NCBI RefSeq assembly: GCF_035046485.1
Contig: NC_085137.1
Coordinates: 443,490,334-443,554,333 of the forward strand
DNA from: Aedes albopictus
Taxonomy: Eukaryota; Arthropoda; Insecta; Diptera; Culicidae
DNA: 64,000 nucleotides
Reading direction: 5' to 3'
Positions 1 through 11,365 of the stretch are shown piece by piece. The translations under genes were made by a program, and so were the position numbers. A model generated the notes under the pieces. The model was not told the origin of the DNA. It worked only from the letters and a program-made list of their open reading frames with translations, and ran no database searches. The first letter of the stretch is position 1; the number at the start of each line of letters is the position of its first letter.

Positions 1-112
1 CCCCTGAAACGACCCTGTGACCCTTGAAATCCCCAGAGCCAAACGTGAGACCCCCTTAAACATCTCTGAAACCCCATGGGACTTCCTTGAATAACCTCTG
101 AGATTTCCTGGT
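1..112. repeat. Class III minisatellite (cccctgaaac type)
   Basis: Irregular tandem units built on the core cccctgaRac alternating with ccctgagac and cctggtac. The same type recurs at 23455-24005, 24290-24690, 25140-25620, 43300-43450, 47985-48500 and, inverted, at 63515-63655. No coding content. Confidence 0.7.
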
Positions 113-357
113 ACTGAGCTCATCTTGGCCAGGAGGAGGAATTCAGACCGATGATTGGTAAGTTCAGCGCCCTCCAGCAGATAAACGAAAACGGCCTAGG
201 ACTCATTGATTTCGCCGCCTCCAAAAATATGGCCATACGTAGCACCTTTTTCCAACTCAGCCTCTCTTATCGTTACACTTGGAGATCACCACAGCAGATG
301 GAATCTCAAATCGACCACGTTCTGATTGACGGATGGCACTTCTCCGACATGATCTAG

Positions 358-530
358 GGGTGATACACAAATTATGTCACGCAAAAATCGACCTTTTTCA
401 ACCTCCCCTCCCCCCTATGTCTCACTTTTTTATGGGACCTCATATTTTTTTGTATGAGTTGTCACGTTCTGCAAAACCCCCCCTCCCCCCTAGGAGCGTA
501 ACGTAATTTGTGTACGACCCAATATTGTGG
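358..530. mobile_element. MITE with TIR gggtgatacacaaatt
   Basis: The left end gggtgatacacaaattatg and the right end, which reads inward as gggtcgtacacaaattacg, are inverted repeats of about 24 bp around a pyrimidine-rich core. The element sits inside the endonuclease of the family 1 LINE and breaks its reading frame. I cannot see a clear TSD, and some endonuclease codons seem to be lost at the junction. Confidence 0.7.
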
Positions 531-912
531 CGCCAACATCGACTCCGACCACTATCTGGTGATGGACAAACTGCGCCCAAAACTCTCCGTCATCAACAAT
601 GTACGGTACCGGCGACCGCCACGATACAACCTAGAGCGACTGAAAGAGCCGGATGTCGCCTCAGCATACGCGCAGAATCTCGAGGCCGCGTTGCCAGACG
701 AGGGCGAGCTCGAAGAGGCCCCTCTAGAGGACTGCTAGAGTACATTGAAAGCAGCCATCAACCACGCAGCCGAGAGCACCATCAGGTACGTGGAACGGAA
801 TCGAAGGAACGAATGGTTCGACGAAGAGTGCATAGCGGTTTTGGAAGAGAAGAACGCAGCGTGGGCGGTAATACTGCAGCATGGGACCCGACAGAACGTT
901 GAACGTTACAAA

Positions 913-1395
913 TAGAAAATCCTCTACACAGAGATGAGCGGAAGTTACATATGTCGATTCAGCAACGCTGTTTGTTTTGTTTACAACAGCTTCCAACACT
1001 TGCCACAAAGCTAGATGTTCAAACTTTGTGCGTGACTTGTTGTTGTGCAAGCTGTTTTGTTTACGTTCGCTTGTATGAAATGAATCAAGCAGCAGCAATG
1101 GAAGTTTTTTCGAGAAAGGCAGTTGCAAAGTTTCTTCATGAGCAAGAGGTTTTGAAATCAGAATCAATTAAATATTATCTTTTTTACTGAATGCACATAT
1201 GCCATCAGCTGTTCGATATTAAAAATGTGATAATAGAATAATTATAATTTATTTAGTTCTGAATTCAATACCGTTCAAACGACGCATTTAAACAAACGAT
1301 AAACATGTTCATTTGGCCTGCAATTTTGACAGTTCTCTCTGCACGATTGGTTCACAATGACCGCTTCCGCATATTTCTATAATGTAGGATTACTA
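913..1395. mobile_element. Non-autonomous DNA transposon, 8-bp TSD
   Basis: A 483-bp insertion interrupts the LINE linker between an ERYK-like and a YKQKRK-like stretch. It begins tagaaaatcct and ends aggattacta, an imperfect inverted repeat that continues inward (ctctacacagagatgagcgg against its counterpart). The flanks gttacaaa (905-912) and gctacaaa (1396-1403) match at 7 of 8 bases, consistent with an 8-bp TSD of hAT or P type. It has no recognisable transposase. Confidence 0.65.
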
Positions 1396-3198
1396 GCTAC
1401 AAACAAAAGCGGAAACAGCAGACCCGCCTCTTTCAGGAGAAAAAGCGTCGCATGGAAGAAGCGGAGTGTGAAGAAATGGAACTGCTCTACCGTTCTAAAG
1501 AAACGCGAGCCGAAATATGCAGGGATAAAAACGGGGGCCTCTTGACGGACGGACGTAAGGTGATCGAAAGATGGAAACAGCACTTCGATCAGCACCTGAA
1601 CGGCGTGGAGAACATAGGCACGGGAGCCCACGGCAACGGAGGAAACGACGACGCCAGTGCAGCGGAGGACGGAAATGAACCAACTCCAGCCAACTGACCA
1701 GCTCAAAATGAACAAAGCAGTTGGTAAGGATGGTATCGTAGCTGAACTCATCAAGATAGGCCCAGAAAAGTTGGCCACCTGTCTGCATCGGCTGATAGTC
1801 AGGATCTGGGAAACCGAACAGCTACCGGAGGAGTGGAAGGAAGGGGTAATCTGCCCCTTTCACAAGAAAGGCGACCATTTGGAATGTGAGAACTTCAGGG
1901 CGATCACTATTTTGAATGATGCCTACAAAGTGCTATCCCAGATCATCTTCCGTCGTCTGTCACCTAAAACAAATGAGTTCGTGGGAAGTTATCAAGCCGG
2001 CTTCATCGACGGCCGGTCGACAATGGAACAGATCTTTACCGTACGGCAAATCCTCCAGAAATGCCGTGAATACCAGGTCCCAACGCATCACCTGTTCATC
2101 GACTTCAAAGCGGCATACGACAGTATCGACAGCGCAGAGCTATGGAGAATCATGGACGAGAACGGCTTTCCTGGGAAGCTGTCTGGACTGATTAAAGCAA
2201 CGATGGACGGTGTGCAAAACTGCGTAAGGGTTTCCGGTGAACTATCCAGTTCATTCGTATCTCGCCGGGGACTGCGACAAGGTGATGGACTCTGATGTCT
2301 ACTCTTCAACATCGCTCTGGAAGGTGTGATGCGACGAGCAGGGCCCAACAGCCGGGGAACGATTTTCACAAAATCCATTCAATTTGTGTGCTTTGCGGAC
2401 GACATGGACATTATTGCAAGAACATTTGGAACGGTGGCAGAGCTGTACACCCGCCTGAAACGTGAAGCAGCAAAGGTCGGACTGGTGGTGAATGCCTCAA
2501 AAACAAAGTACATGCTGGTAGGCGGAACCGAAAACGGCCGGATCCGTCTGGATAGTAGTGTTACGATAGACGGGGATACTTTCGAGGTGGTGGAGGAATT
2601 CGTCTACATCGGATCCTTACTGACGGCTGACAACAACGTGAGCCGTGAAATTCGGAGGCGCATCATCAGCAGAAGTCGGGCCTACTACGGGCTCCAGAAG
2701 AAATTGCGGTCGAAAAAGATTCACCCACGCACCAAATGCACCATGTACAAAACGCTAATAAGACCGGTGCTCCTCTACGGGCACGAGACATGGACCATGC
2801 AAGCAATCGGAGTTTTCGAGCAACGCGTGCTAAGGATGATCGTCGGCTGTGTGCAGGAGAACGGTGTGTGGCGGAGAAGGAAGAACCACGAGCTCGCTGC
2901 ACTTTACGGCGAACCCAGCATCCAGAAGGTGGCCAAAGCCGGAAGGACACGGTGGGCAGGGCATGTTGCAAGAATACCGGACAACAACGAAGCTGGTGTT
3001 TGCAACTGATCCGGTTGGCACAAGAAGACGTGGAGCGCAGAGAGCACGATGGGCGGACCAGGTGGAACGTGACCTGGCGAGCATTGGGCGCGACCGAGGA
3101 TGGAGAACGGCAGCCACAAACCGAGTATTGTGGCGTACTATTGTTGATTGTGTTTTGTCTTAATGATGTTGAACAAATAAATGTATGTAATGTAACAG

Positions 3199-3400
3199 GT
3201 GGATGAGCGACTATGATGACAGCGATTGCTAATATGAGTACCGCGCGTGGGCGGAAACAGGTAAACGCGTGGTGACCATGAGTGGGTGAGTGAGTGGGAG
3301 GCCGCATGAAGACGGGGAAGATACGGACACCGAGCGAGAGAAGGCAGTTAGTGTGAGGCAGTTGAACGAAAGACACGTTTTGCGATCAACCAATTAGTGG
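3199..3400. other. Unassigned spacer
   Basis: I see no gene, repeat or inverted repeat in this stretch that I can support. Confidence 0.4.
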
Positions 3401-4240
3401 CTCGTTTGCCATTCAAAGTTTTTTCCATCGTGACACCGACGATCAGAAAGTCGCCTCGGAGTTCGTACTCTCGCTTTTCCTGGACTTCGGAGAAACCGTA
3501 GGCGGCCAAGCTCTCACAGAAGTTGTACCGGCCATTCCGCTGTTACAAAGTGCGCGGCCACTTCATCAACAGACGGTAACCCGTCTGTTGTCGCGAAGAC
3601 GGTAATCCAGGCCCAGACTGCCATCGAGTGGGCCGCACTCCCGGCCTACGGAACCATCCCGTCGAGCGCCTACGGCGCGCTTGCTCACGAAGCCTTTCGA
3701 ACGTTGGCATTTTCCGTGACAGCCTCAGCCAGTATCCCGCGACCATCGGCGGGACGTCTGGCGATCCCAAACAGATTTTCCGCCATCCCGGCCGGTATTG
3801 TGGTCGATCTCAAGCTCCCTGGGTCGTTTTATGAGCGGGCCATCACTGCCGCTGCCATTTACGTCCGTCACTCGTACCACGTGTCACCGAGTTCTACAGC
3901 AAACGCTCCCGATCACCGCAAGTATCTCCAGTAACCGCATCGCTCACCCTCAGCGGCCGAAGAAGTGGTTTTCTACCATTCCTGTCGGAGTTACCGGCAC
4001 CCCGGCCGGACTTGGGGCCGATTTCGGGACACCGAAGCCCGGATCCCTTGCGACCGAACCCTTCCGTCGCCACACTGCTACCGCCAACTGAACCCAGCGC
4101 CACCATCAAATCCACAGAACAATCCTTTCGGCCTTTACGTAAGTTGTTTACATAATAAATTTTGTACCCACATTAAAGTTGTTAGTTCAGGTTCCTCCCG
4201 CCCGAAAGCTTCCCCGCGCCAGACGCCCTGAGACCCGGAA
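3401..4240. other. GC-rich unassigned block, possible retroelement leader or LTR
   Basis: The block is much richer in GC than its neighbours and has small open frames in several phases, none of which I recognise. It contains a short inverted motif (acagacggtaacccgtctgt, about 3570-3589) and an AATAAA-like signal near 4155, and ends shortly after a CG-rich segment. The sharp composition change suggests an inserted element such as the leader or LTR of a retrotransposon. I find neither paired LTRs nor a TSD, so this is inference. Confidence 0.25.
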
Positions 4241-4580
4241 CCAAAAGAGGCATTGTAAGTCTACCCTACCAGACTGCCGTGGCTTAGACCAGCGGTCAGG
4301 GGTTCAAGCCGGTCCTCCTCAAGGACCGAGCGGTTCCGGGGCCAACTAGAGTCTTATAAATTCAATGAGATGCTCAACAATAGGAACCTAAGTTATTTTT
4401 TTTCCTATGTATGTATATGTATGAACAGTGCGCTTACAGTTGTAACTATTGATAACTGAAGATAGCAGAAAATGTTTATATTAAGTTAAAGCAATTATGA
4501 AGCATGGTCGACGAGCAAGTAGATGAGATTTGAATTACCTACCTTATGACAACTAAAATAATTTGTCACTGTCGTCAATT
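4241..4580. other. Unassigned AT-rich spacer
   Basis: It contains a weak tRNA B-box-like segment (ggggttcaagcc near 4301) that does not fold into a cloverleaf I can support. Otherwise nothing is seen. Confidence 0.3.
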
Positions 4581-4652
4581 AGTTCGATAGCTTAATTGGA
4601 AAAGCGCTTACCTAGCGAATAAGCGTAGTGAGTTCAAATCTCACCTGAGCTG
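4581..4652 (+). other. tRNA-like sequence (possible SINE head or tRNA pseudogene)
   Basis: The 72 nt fold as a cloverleaf. The acceptor stem 4581-4587/4645-4651 has 6 of 7 pairs including two G-T. The D arm is GCTT/AAGC around AATTGGAA. The T arm GTGAG-TTCAAAT-CTCAC is perfect. The A box TAGCTTAATTGG and B box AGTTCAAATCT are near consensus. The anticodon loop reads CTAGCGA, giving AGC if the closing C-A mismatch is accepted, and the U3-G70 pair is opposite to the alanine identity pair. A related loop occurs in the tRNA-like foldback at 60866-60930, so a dispersed SINE-derived family is more likely than a working tRNA gene. Confidence 0.45.
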
Positions 4653-6317
4653 TGGATATTCTTGAATTTCACTAATAATTTATCCATATTTTAAAGTGTG
4701 TGTTGAGTTGATTGAAAAATAATTAATTGATCAAACGAATTGTGTAACCGCAGCTTCAAGTTTCAACCCTGATGTACTGCTTGTACCGAGAAAGGCATTT
4801 ACTCTCTTTAACGATCAGATAAGACCGACGGTGGCCGATAACGAACTAGACGATCGAGATGGGCATTATGAACAATCAGTGCAAAACGATACTGATAATG
4901 GATGATAGATAGTTATAGTGATATGTAAATCGTATATTTCAAAATAAAGTTTTTCGTTGTTCTACGGACTGATACAATTGGTATACCGAAGACTTTGCCC
5001 TTAAGTCAGAAAATTATTGTTATAATTAGTAATTTCCTCTTCAGAAACGCGTCCAACGAAACCTCTAATCCCCCTACCGGTAACCTGCACACGTGTGCAA
5101 ATTCGATTTAGATCTACAGTAGGTACGTACCTTGGTGGAAATGAGTTTTCCAGCAAAAGGCGTGAGTCACACACACGTACGGAACTGGAGCAGCGGGAAT
5201 GACGGCGACGCGACGGTGGCATCATACGACGATGACGATGATGATGGCGCTCGGTCCTCAGTGAATGAGGTCACGTTTGCCGGCGAGATACAGAATGAGA
5301 CACTCTGCCGGCCAGAGGAAGAGAAGACGGTAGCGTCGACCAACCAACCGGCAGCAAGCTCGCTCACCCGTGTGGAACATGACACATTTCATCGGAGTGG
5401 ATATGCTGATATGCTAATTCGAAAATTTATGAGCTCCGTTCAAGTTTTTAATTTTGCGATGTCATCTTTTGGGACACATGAACAAGTACGATTGTGATTG
5501 TTGCCACGTACCGCGCGTGCACTATACTGTTGGGTACGGATGCTTCTTTTCCGAATGCCATCGTTTGCTGTTGCGAGGATTTTCTGCAGAAGGATTAAAT
5601 GAGTAAGCTCTTTTGTTGTGATGCGATTATCTTTAATCAGGATTATGAAAGGATGTTTGGGGAATACTGAACAGTTTCATGTTGCTAGAATACTGATTCA
5701 AATGAACTCGTTTTTTAACGTGAACTAGTTCTCGCCCCCGATTCAGATTGGCAAAACCTCCTTCTTACGCCTCGATCTCGCAACATCAATCTCCAATTGC
5801 ATGGCGATTATGCACGATCCTCTCTAAATCCATCCGCATAACCATCGCACAACAACCCAATCCATTACGACAACCAACCTGGAAGACGAAAATATGTATA
5901 ACACAACGCTGCCCCAGCCAGCCAGTCAGCCAGACCAGACTTACTCAATCAACTCCAAGGCCCAGTTCGCCTCTCGAAAGGGCATCCAAAACCCTGGGCG
6001 CGAAACAATATGTATAATGATGTGAATTGACGAGGGAAAAGCCCACAGCCAGCCCCAGTGCACTACTGCGCAATGAGGAGACATACAGAGCTCAGTTATA
6101 ACATGAATGTTACGAAAAATGGTTCTGCATTGGGAACGAAGACAACATCAGGTAAATCTCACGCTGCAGTTTAAGCTTTCATGCATAAGTGAGTACACAT
6201 GTAAGAGAGGGATTGCTTTGCTTGCGCTATGAATTAATAGAAAGTCACAACTTTTACAACTGCACAGGTGTTACAGTAACTTTATTTATGAGAAAAAATA
6301 TATAATTAAAAAAAAAC
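4653..6317. other. Non-repetitive DNA, no supported gene
   Basis: A 121-codon open frame at 5132-5497 (plus), with an Asp-rich run near its middle, is not recognised and has no supporting signal. It overlaps open frames on the other strand, so I do not call it. The rest shows no repeat or inverted repeat that I could support. Confidence 0.35.
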
Positions 6318-9300
6318 TAAGTAAGTATACTGATCAGGCTAAGGCCGGGGTGGCCTCTGCTGTACATAGTAGCCGCCTCCATTCCACTCGGTCCATGGCT
6401 GTTTGTCTCCAGTTCCGCACTCTGCGTAGGGTCCGCAGATCGTCCTCCACTTGGTCGACCCACCTAGCTCGCTGCGCTCCACGTCTTCTTGTACCGGTCG
6501 GATGACTCTCGAGAACCATTTTAGTCGGGTTGCTATCCGACATCCTGATGACGTGACCTGCCCACCGTAGCCTCCCGATTTTCGCGGTATGGACGATGGT
6601 TGGTTCTCTCAGCAGCTGATGCAGCTCGTGGTTCATTCGCCTTCTCCAAGTCCCGTCTTCCATCTGCACTCCGCCGTAGATGGTACGCAACACCTTCCGT
6701 TCGAAAACTCCAAGGGCGCGTTGGTCCTCTGCACGTAGGGTCCATGTTTCGTGCCCATAGAGGACGACCGGTCTAACCAGCGTTTTGTAGATGATTAACT
6801 TCGTGTTACGGCGAACTATATTCGATCGTAGAGTTCTGCGGAGTCCAAAGTAGGCACGACTTCCTGCCACAATGCGCCTCTGAATTTCTCTGCTGGTGTC
6901 GTTGTCGGCGATCACCAGTGAGCCCAAGTACACGAATTCTTCAACCGCCTCGATTTCATCACCGTCGATATGAATTCGGGGTGGCGGGCGCGGTGATTCC
7001 TCCCTGGAGCCCTTTGCCATCAAGTACTTTGTCTTCGACACATTGATGACTAATCCGATTCGCCTGGCTTCACTCTTTAGTCGGATGTACGTTTCCGCCA
7101 TTGTCTCGAATTCACGAGCAATAATATCAATTCACGGTCGCACATGCTCCTCGGTTTTGCGGACGATATTGATCTCATCGGCATCGATCGTAGGGCAGTG
7201 GAGGAAGCTTATGCTCCTCTGAAGAGAGAGACAGCGAGGATAGGCTTGACGATTAACTCTACCAAGACGAAGTACATGATAGCGGGTAGAGACAGAAGCA
7301 GGCCTATTGGTATTAGTGCTGAGGTAGTGATTGATGGGGAAGTGTTTGAAGTTGTTGAAGAATTTGTTTATCTTGGAACACTTGTGACATGTGACAATGA
7401 CGTTTCCCGTGAAGTGAAAAGGCGTATTGCAGCTGCGAATAGGGCCTTTTACGGATTGCGTAGCCAGCTTAGGTCCCGTAGCTAACGCAAACAAAATTCG
7501 CTCTGTATAAGACGCTGATTCTTCCGGTTGCCCTCTACGGTCACGAAGCGTGGACGTTAAAGGAGGTAGACCGAAAAGCTTTTGGAGTTTTTGAGCGCAA
7601 AGTGCTGCGGACAATTCTCGGTGGGAAACAAGAAAATGGAGTGTGGCGCAGACGCATGAATCACGAGTTGTACCAAGTGTACGAAGATGCGAATATTGTG
7701 AAACGTATAAAATACGCCAGACTTCAGTGGGCTGGACACGTAGTGCGAATGTCGGAAGAAAGAATAGCGAAAACAATATTCAGCAGAGAACCCGGTAGAG
7801 GTAGGCGACTTCGTGGGCGGCCGCGAACTCGCTGGCTGCACGCGGTTGAAGAAGATCTACGATCCCTACACGTTCGGGGAAACTGGAGGAACATCGCCCA
7901 AAACCGACGAAGATGGTGCTCTACTATACGCTCGGCATTGGAGTAAAGTTACTTTGTAGCCAACAAGGTATCAAGGTAGGTAATATCAATATCATCGGCG
8001 AAACCAAGCAGCTGAACGGACTTCGTGAAAATCGTCTCACTCGTGTTTATCCTCGCTCTTCTTATTACACCCTCTAAAGCAATGTTGAACAGCAAGCACG
8101 AAAGACCATCACCTTGCCGTAACCCTCTGCGAGATTCGAAGAGACTCGAGAGTGTCCCTGATACTCGAACCACGCACATCACTCGATCCATCATTGCCTT
8201 GATCAACCGTATCAGTTTATCCAAGAATCCGTATTCGTGCATAATCTGCCAAAGCTGTTCTCGATCGATTGTATCATACGCCGATTTGAAATCGATGAAC
8301 AAGTGATGTGTGGGCACGTTGTATTCGCGGCATTTCTGCAACACCTGGCGGATGGCGAACATCTGGTCCGTTGTAGCGCGTTCACCCATAAATCCAGCCT
8401 GATATTGCCCCACGAACTCTCTTGCAATCGGTGATAGACGGCGGCATAAAATTTGAGAGAGTATCTTGTAGGCAGCGCTCAGTAGTGTGATCGCGCGGTA
8501 GTTCCCGCAATCCAACTTGTCGCCCTATTTGTAGATGGGACACACGATACCTTCCATCCATTCCTCCGGTAATACTTCCTCCTCCCAAATTTTGGTAATG
8601 ACCCAGTGTAGTGCTCTCACCAGTGCTTCTCCACCGTATTTTAGAAGCTCGCTTGGTAGTTGATCTGCTCCAGGGGCTTTGTTGTTTTTTAACCGGCCAA
8701 CCTCCTCCTCAATCTCTTGAAGGTTAGGGGCTGGAAAATCTTTCGTCCTGCGCACGTACTCCTCGATCTGTTACCACGCCACCCTCGGTGCATGCAACTT
8801 GCAACGTCGTCATTTTGGTGCTCATCGTAATGCTACCGCCACTTCTCGACCACTTCACACTCGCTCGCGGGAATATTCGTGATTGTCTCGGCACATGTTG
8901 GCTTGTGGCACAAAGCCTCTGTGCGAGCGGTTCAGCTTCTTGTAGAACTTCCGTGTGTCCTTAGCGCGGTACAGCTCTTCCATCGCTTCGCGATCTCGTT
9001 CTTCCTGGTGGCGCTTCTTCATCCAGAAGACTGAGTTCTGCCTGTTCCGCGCCTGTTTGTAACGTGCCTCATTCGCTCTCGTACGGTGTTGCAGCATCTT
9101 CGCCCATGCTGCATTCTTCTCGTTTTTCAACTGTTCACATTCGCCGTCGTACCAGTCGTTTCTGTGATTCGGAGTCGTGAAGCCTAGTGGTGTTGCCGAG
9201 GTACTACCTATGGCGCATTGGATATCCCTCCAACCATCTTCAAGTGCCAAGCTGCTCTTCCGTTTGTAGGGCCACTGCTAGCTGCTGAGCGTAATCCTGA

Positions 9301-9499
9301 GCCATTTCTACGTTACGCAGCTGCTCGATGTTGATCCGCGGCGTTCGACTTCGACGCGTGGTAATAACTGTCAAAAGTTTTGAGCGCATGTATAAAGCGA
9401 CTGAGTAGTGATCTGAATCTATATTCGCACTGCGGTACATGCGAACATTGATTATATCCGAGTAGAATTTAACGTCGATTAGAACTTGGTCGATTTGGT
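6318..9499 (-). pseudogene. RTE-like LINE copy A, degenerate, split by another LINE
   Basis: On the minus strand this encodes, in order, the last part of an endonuclease (QIDQVLID, SDHYSVAL at about 9240-9499), a linker rich in Arg and Gln (8855-9250), RT with FIDFKSAYDTI and LRQGDGLSCLLFNI (7991-8515), and after an interruption the C-terminal domain with YGHETWT and WRRRMNHEL (6334-7101). It is a close relative of copy B at 12686-16253. It is broken by frameshifts around 8750-8860 and 9250, by a nonsense codon near 8525 just after CPIYK, and by the plus-strand LINE at 7132-7980. It is 5'-truncated at the same base as copy B and abuts a 12-bp minisatellite. I see no TSD for this copy. Confidence 0.88.
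7132..7980 (+). pseudogene. 5'-truncated LINE of a second RTE-like family, inserted in copy A
   Basis: The insert starts at the RT catalytic motif (GFADDIDLIG at 7150-7180) and continues through KTKYMIAG, EEFVYLGTL, the C-terminal YGHEAWT and WRRRMNHELYQ, and RGRPRTRW to a stop near 7946. A frame change near 7485 separates the two halves. A 34-bp 3' end follows. It is flanked by a perfect 10-bp duplication, taatatcaat, at 7122-7131 and 7981-7990. Comparison with the uninterrupted copy B (ataatatcaatatcatc) confirms that it split copy A. Severe 5' truncation with a TSD is the normal result of target-primed reverse transcription. Sequence divergence from copy A shows a different family. Confidence 0.88.
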
Positions 9500-10135
9500 G
9501 TGTTTTGCCAGCACTCCTCCAGAAATCCCATGCGAGGTTTCTTTTGGAGATTCTTCTGGGATTTGTTTTTGAATGTTTACTGATATTCACATCTTGATTC
9601 ACATCTAAGGAATCTTTCCAGGAATTTTCCACGTACTTCTTCTGGTATTCATCTAAGTAATTCTTCCGGAATTCACCCATGAGCTACTTCTTCAATTCCT
9701 TTGGGTACTCATTTCGGTATTTCTCCGTCAACCTGCTTCCGGAATTCCTCCAGGAACTTCTTCGTGATTTTTTTTTTCCGGAACTGCTTTCAGGATTTCT
9801 TTAGCAACTCCTTTCTTGATTCCTCTAGGAATTTATTTCGGCATTGCATTGGGAGCTCCTTCCGTAATTCCTCCGGATACCCCTTCCGAGATTAATCCAA
9901 CAACTTCTTCCGGGATTCGTTCAAAAGTTCTTTTCAGTATTGCTTCAGGAATTCTTCAGAAACTGCTTCTGTGATTTCTTAAGGACTCCTTTCTCTGGGA
10001 GTTCGTTTTTGGATTCCTCCAGAATCCCTTCTGTAATTCCTGTAGATCCTTTGGGAATTCCGCCAGAAATTCCTTACCGAATTTTTCCAGATGTTCCCAA
10101 GGGAATTCCTCCAGGAATTGTAAAACTTTGCTACG
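9500..10135 (+). repeat. Class I 12-bp minisatellite
   Basis: Degenerate tandem units of about 12 bp with consensus Rattcctccagg. Because 12 is a multiple of three, several reading frames stay open and give false tetrapeptide-repeat ORFs. Confidence 0.8.
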
Positions 10136-10254
10136 TCATCCGGACATTGATGAATTCGGATGTATTTTTGTGATATCAGCTATATTCGAAGGCTACACTG
10201 CCTGTTTACCTGTTTTGCGTGCTCAGCGGATGTGTATGTTTGGCCTAGACTAAA

Positions 10255-10865
10255 CTAGAACTCCTAGTGGAGTTTTCACATAGAAAATTTTATGAAATTG
10301 CTCTGGGAGTTCACATGAAGTTCCTACAGGAGTTCCTCCATCAATTTCTAAAGGATCTGCTCCAGAAATCTTACACGGTATTTCCTCCGAAGCTTCTTCT
10401 GGTGTTCTTTCTATATTTCCTTCCGGGATATCATTTTTCAAGAAATTTCTTCTGGAAATCCAAGAAAAACCTTCTGGGGACAACTATTAGGAACTTTTAG
10501 GAAAATCACGGAAGAATTCCTGAGAAATTCCCGGAACACCTGGAGAAATACCAGAAGCAATCCCTTGAAGTCCCAGTGAGAACCTCAGAGGGAGTTATGT
10601 ATGGAAGGAGTTTCTAAAGGAGTTTAGGAAACTGTTGAAGGAACCTCAAAAAGAATCTCAGATGGAGCTCCTTGAGGAATCTCAGAAGGAACCTCTGGAA
10701 GAAACTTGGAATTATTTCTGGAGAAACCACGGAACTTCGGAATGCATTTCTAAATGAATCCAGGAACTCCTGTAGGAATCACAGCACGTTAATAAATTCA
10801 GAAGCATTTTACTGAGGAATCCCTGGAGTGCTTTAGGAAGAATTCCTTGCGGTTAAGTACTAGAG
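10255..10865. repeat. Class I 12-bp minisatellite with an orientation switch
   Basis: Units run as ttcctccagg up to about 10500 and in the reverse-complement form (ctggaggaat) from there to about 10860. A non-repetitive gap (10136-10254) separates this from the preceding array. Confidence 0.65.
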
Positions 10866-10931
10866 TTATAAACCCTTCCCTGACACGGACTTTGAATTTT
10901 GGATATCTAGTAATATAACCCGAATCAGCAT

Positions 10932-11365
10932 GCCGGGGCCCGTAGCGTAGTGGCTACACGTTCACTTCATACGTGGATGGTCATGGGATCGATCCCAGCC
11001 CCGGCACTTGCAATTTTTCGTCAGCTGCTCTTCCCCCCGAGAGCATATCTGAGAGCATTCTGAGCATATGCTCTAACTAACCCGGAAAACTTGGATATCG
11101 GCTAACGGCAGCTCATAATGGACCCCCAATCGGACTGGAAATTGAACATAAACCACACCAGCAGCATCGTGCTCATCATTCTACCACGGACAGGGTAGAA
11201 AAGACAGCAGCGCAAAGGCTACCAGTTCGAATTAGTGGAATAAGAATAGAATACATTTAGGCGCTGTACAAAGCGTAAATGCAGCCGCCAATTGGAATCG
11301 CTCACGCAGTGCCCAAGTGGACAAAAGAGCTGTAAATTAGGTTAAGTGGTTGAAGAATAAAAAAA
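10932..11365 (+). mobile_element. tRNA-derived SINE with perfect TSD
   Basis: The first 75 nt (10932-11006) are tRNA-like: acceptor gccgggg pairs perfectly with ccccggc, an A box (cgtagcgtagtgg) and a B box (ggatcgatccc) are present. An unrelated body of about 350 bp follows and ends in gaataaaaaaaa. The element is flanked by the 15-bp direct repeat aacccgaatcagcat (10917-10931 and 11366-11380). A tRNA head, A-rich tail and perfect TSD show a LINE-mobilised SINE on the plus strand. The anticodon is ambiguous, so I do not name the parent tRNA. Confidence 0.88.

Larger units (their letters stand above)
113..3198 (+). pseudogene. RTE-like non-LTR retrotransposon, degenerate (family 1)
   Basis: This is the remains of a single-ORF LINE encoding an apurinic-type endonuclease followed by a reverse transcriptase. 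The endonuclease C-terminal half is read from about 113-357 (QIDHVLID) and resumes at 531 with SDHYLV. A linker follows to 912 and again from 1404. The RT runs 1690-2995 with motif A (FIDFKAAYDSI), motif B (LRQGDGL) and motif C (CFADDMDII). The C-terminal domain contains YGHETWT and WRRRKNHEL. The ORF is dead: a TGA at 2293 interrupts motif B, a few codons are missing after ETWTM, and a frameshift near 2995 moves the last 55 codons (to about 3163) to another frame. A short 3' tail ends in AT-rich sequence near 3198. Two DNA elements (358-530, 913-1395) interrupt it. The RTE assignment rests on the one-ORF layout and C-terminal domain; a JAM1-like family is possible but unchecked. Confidence 0.85.

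Noticed and set aside
4241..4380. tRNA gene suggested by ggggttcaagcc
   Set aside because: Neither an acceptor stem nor a D arm can be paired with it.
5132..5497. 121-codon frame with an Asp run
   Set aside because: No recognised domain, no supporting splice or promoter signals, and overlapping frames on the other strand.
7132..7776. Minus-strand 214-codon frame
   Set aside because: It is antisense to the plus-strand LINE fragment at 7132-7980, whose translation shows clear RT and C-terminal motifs.
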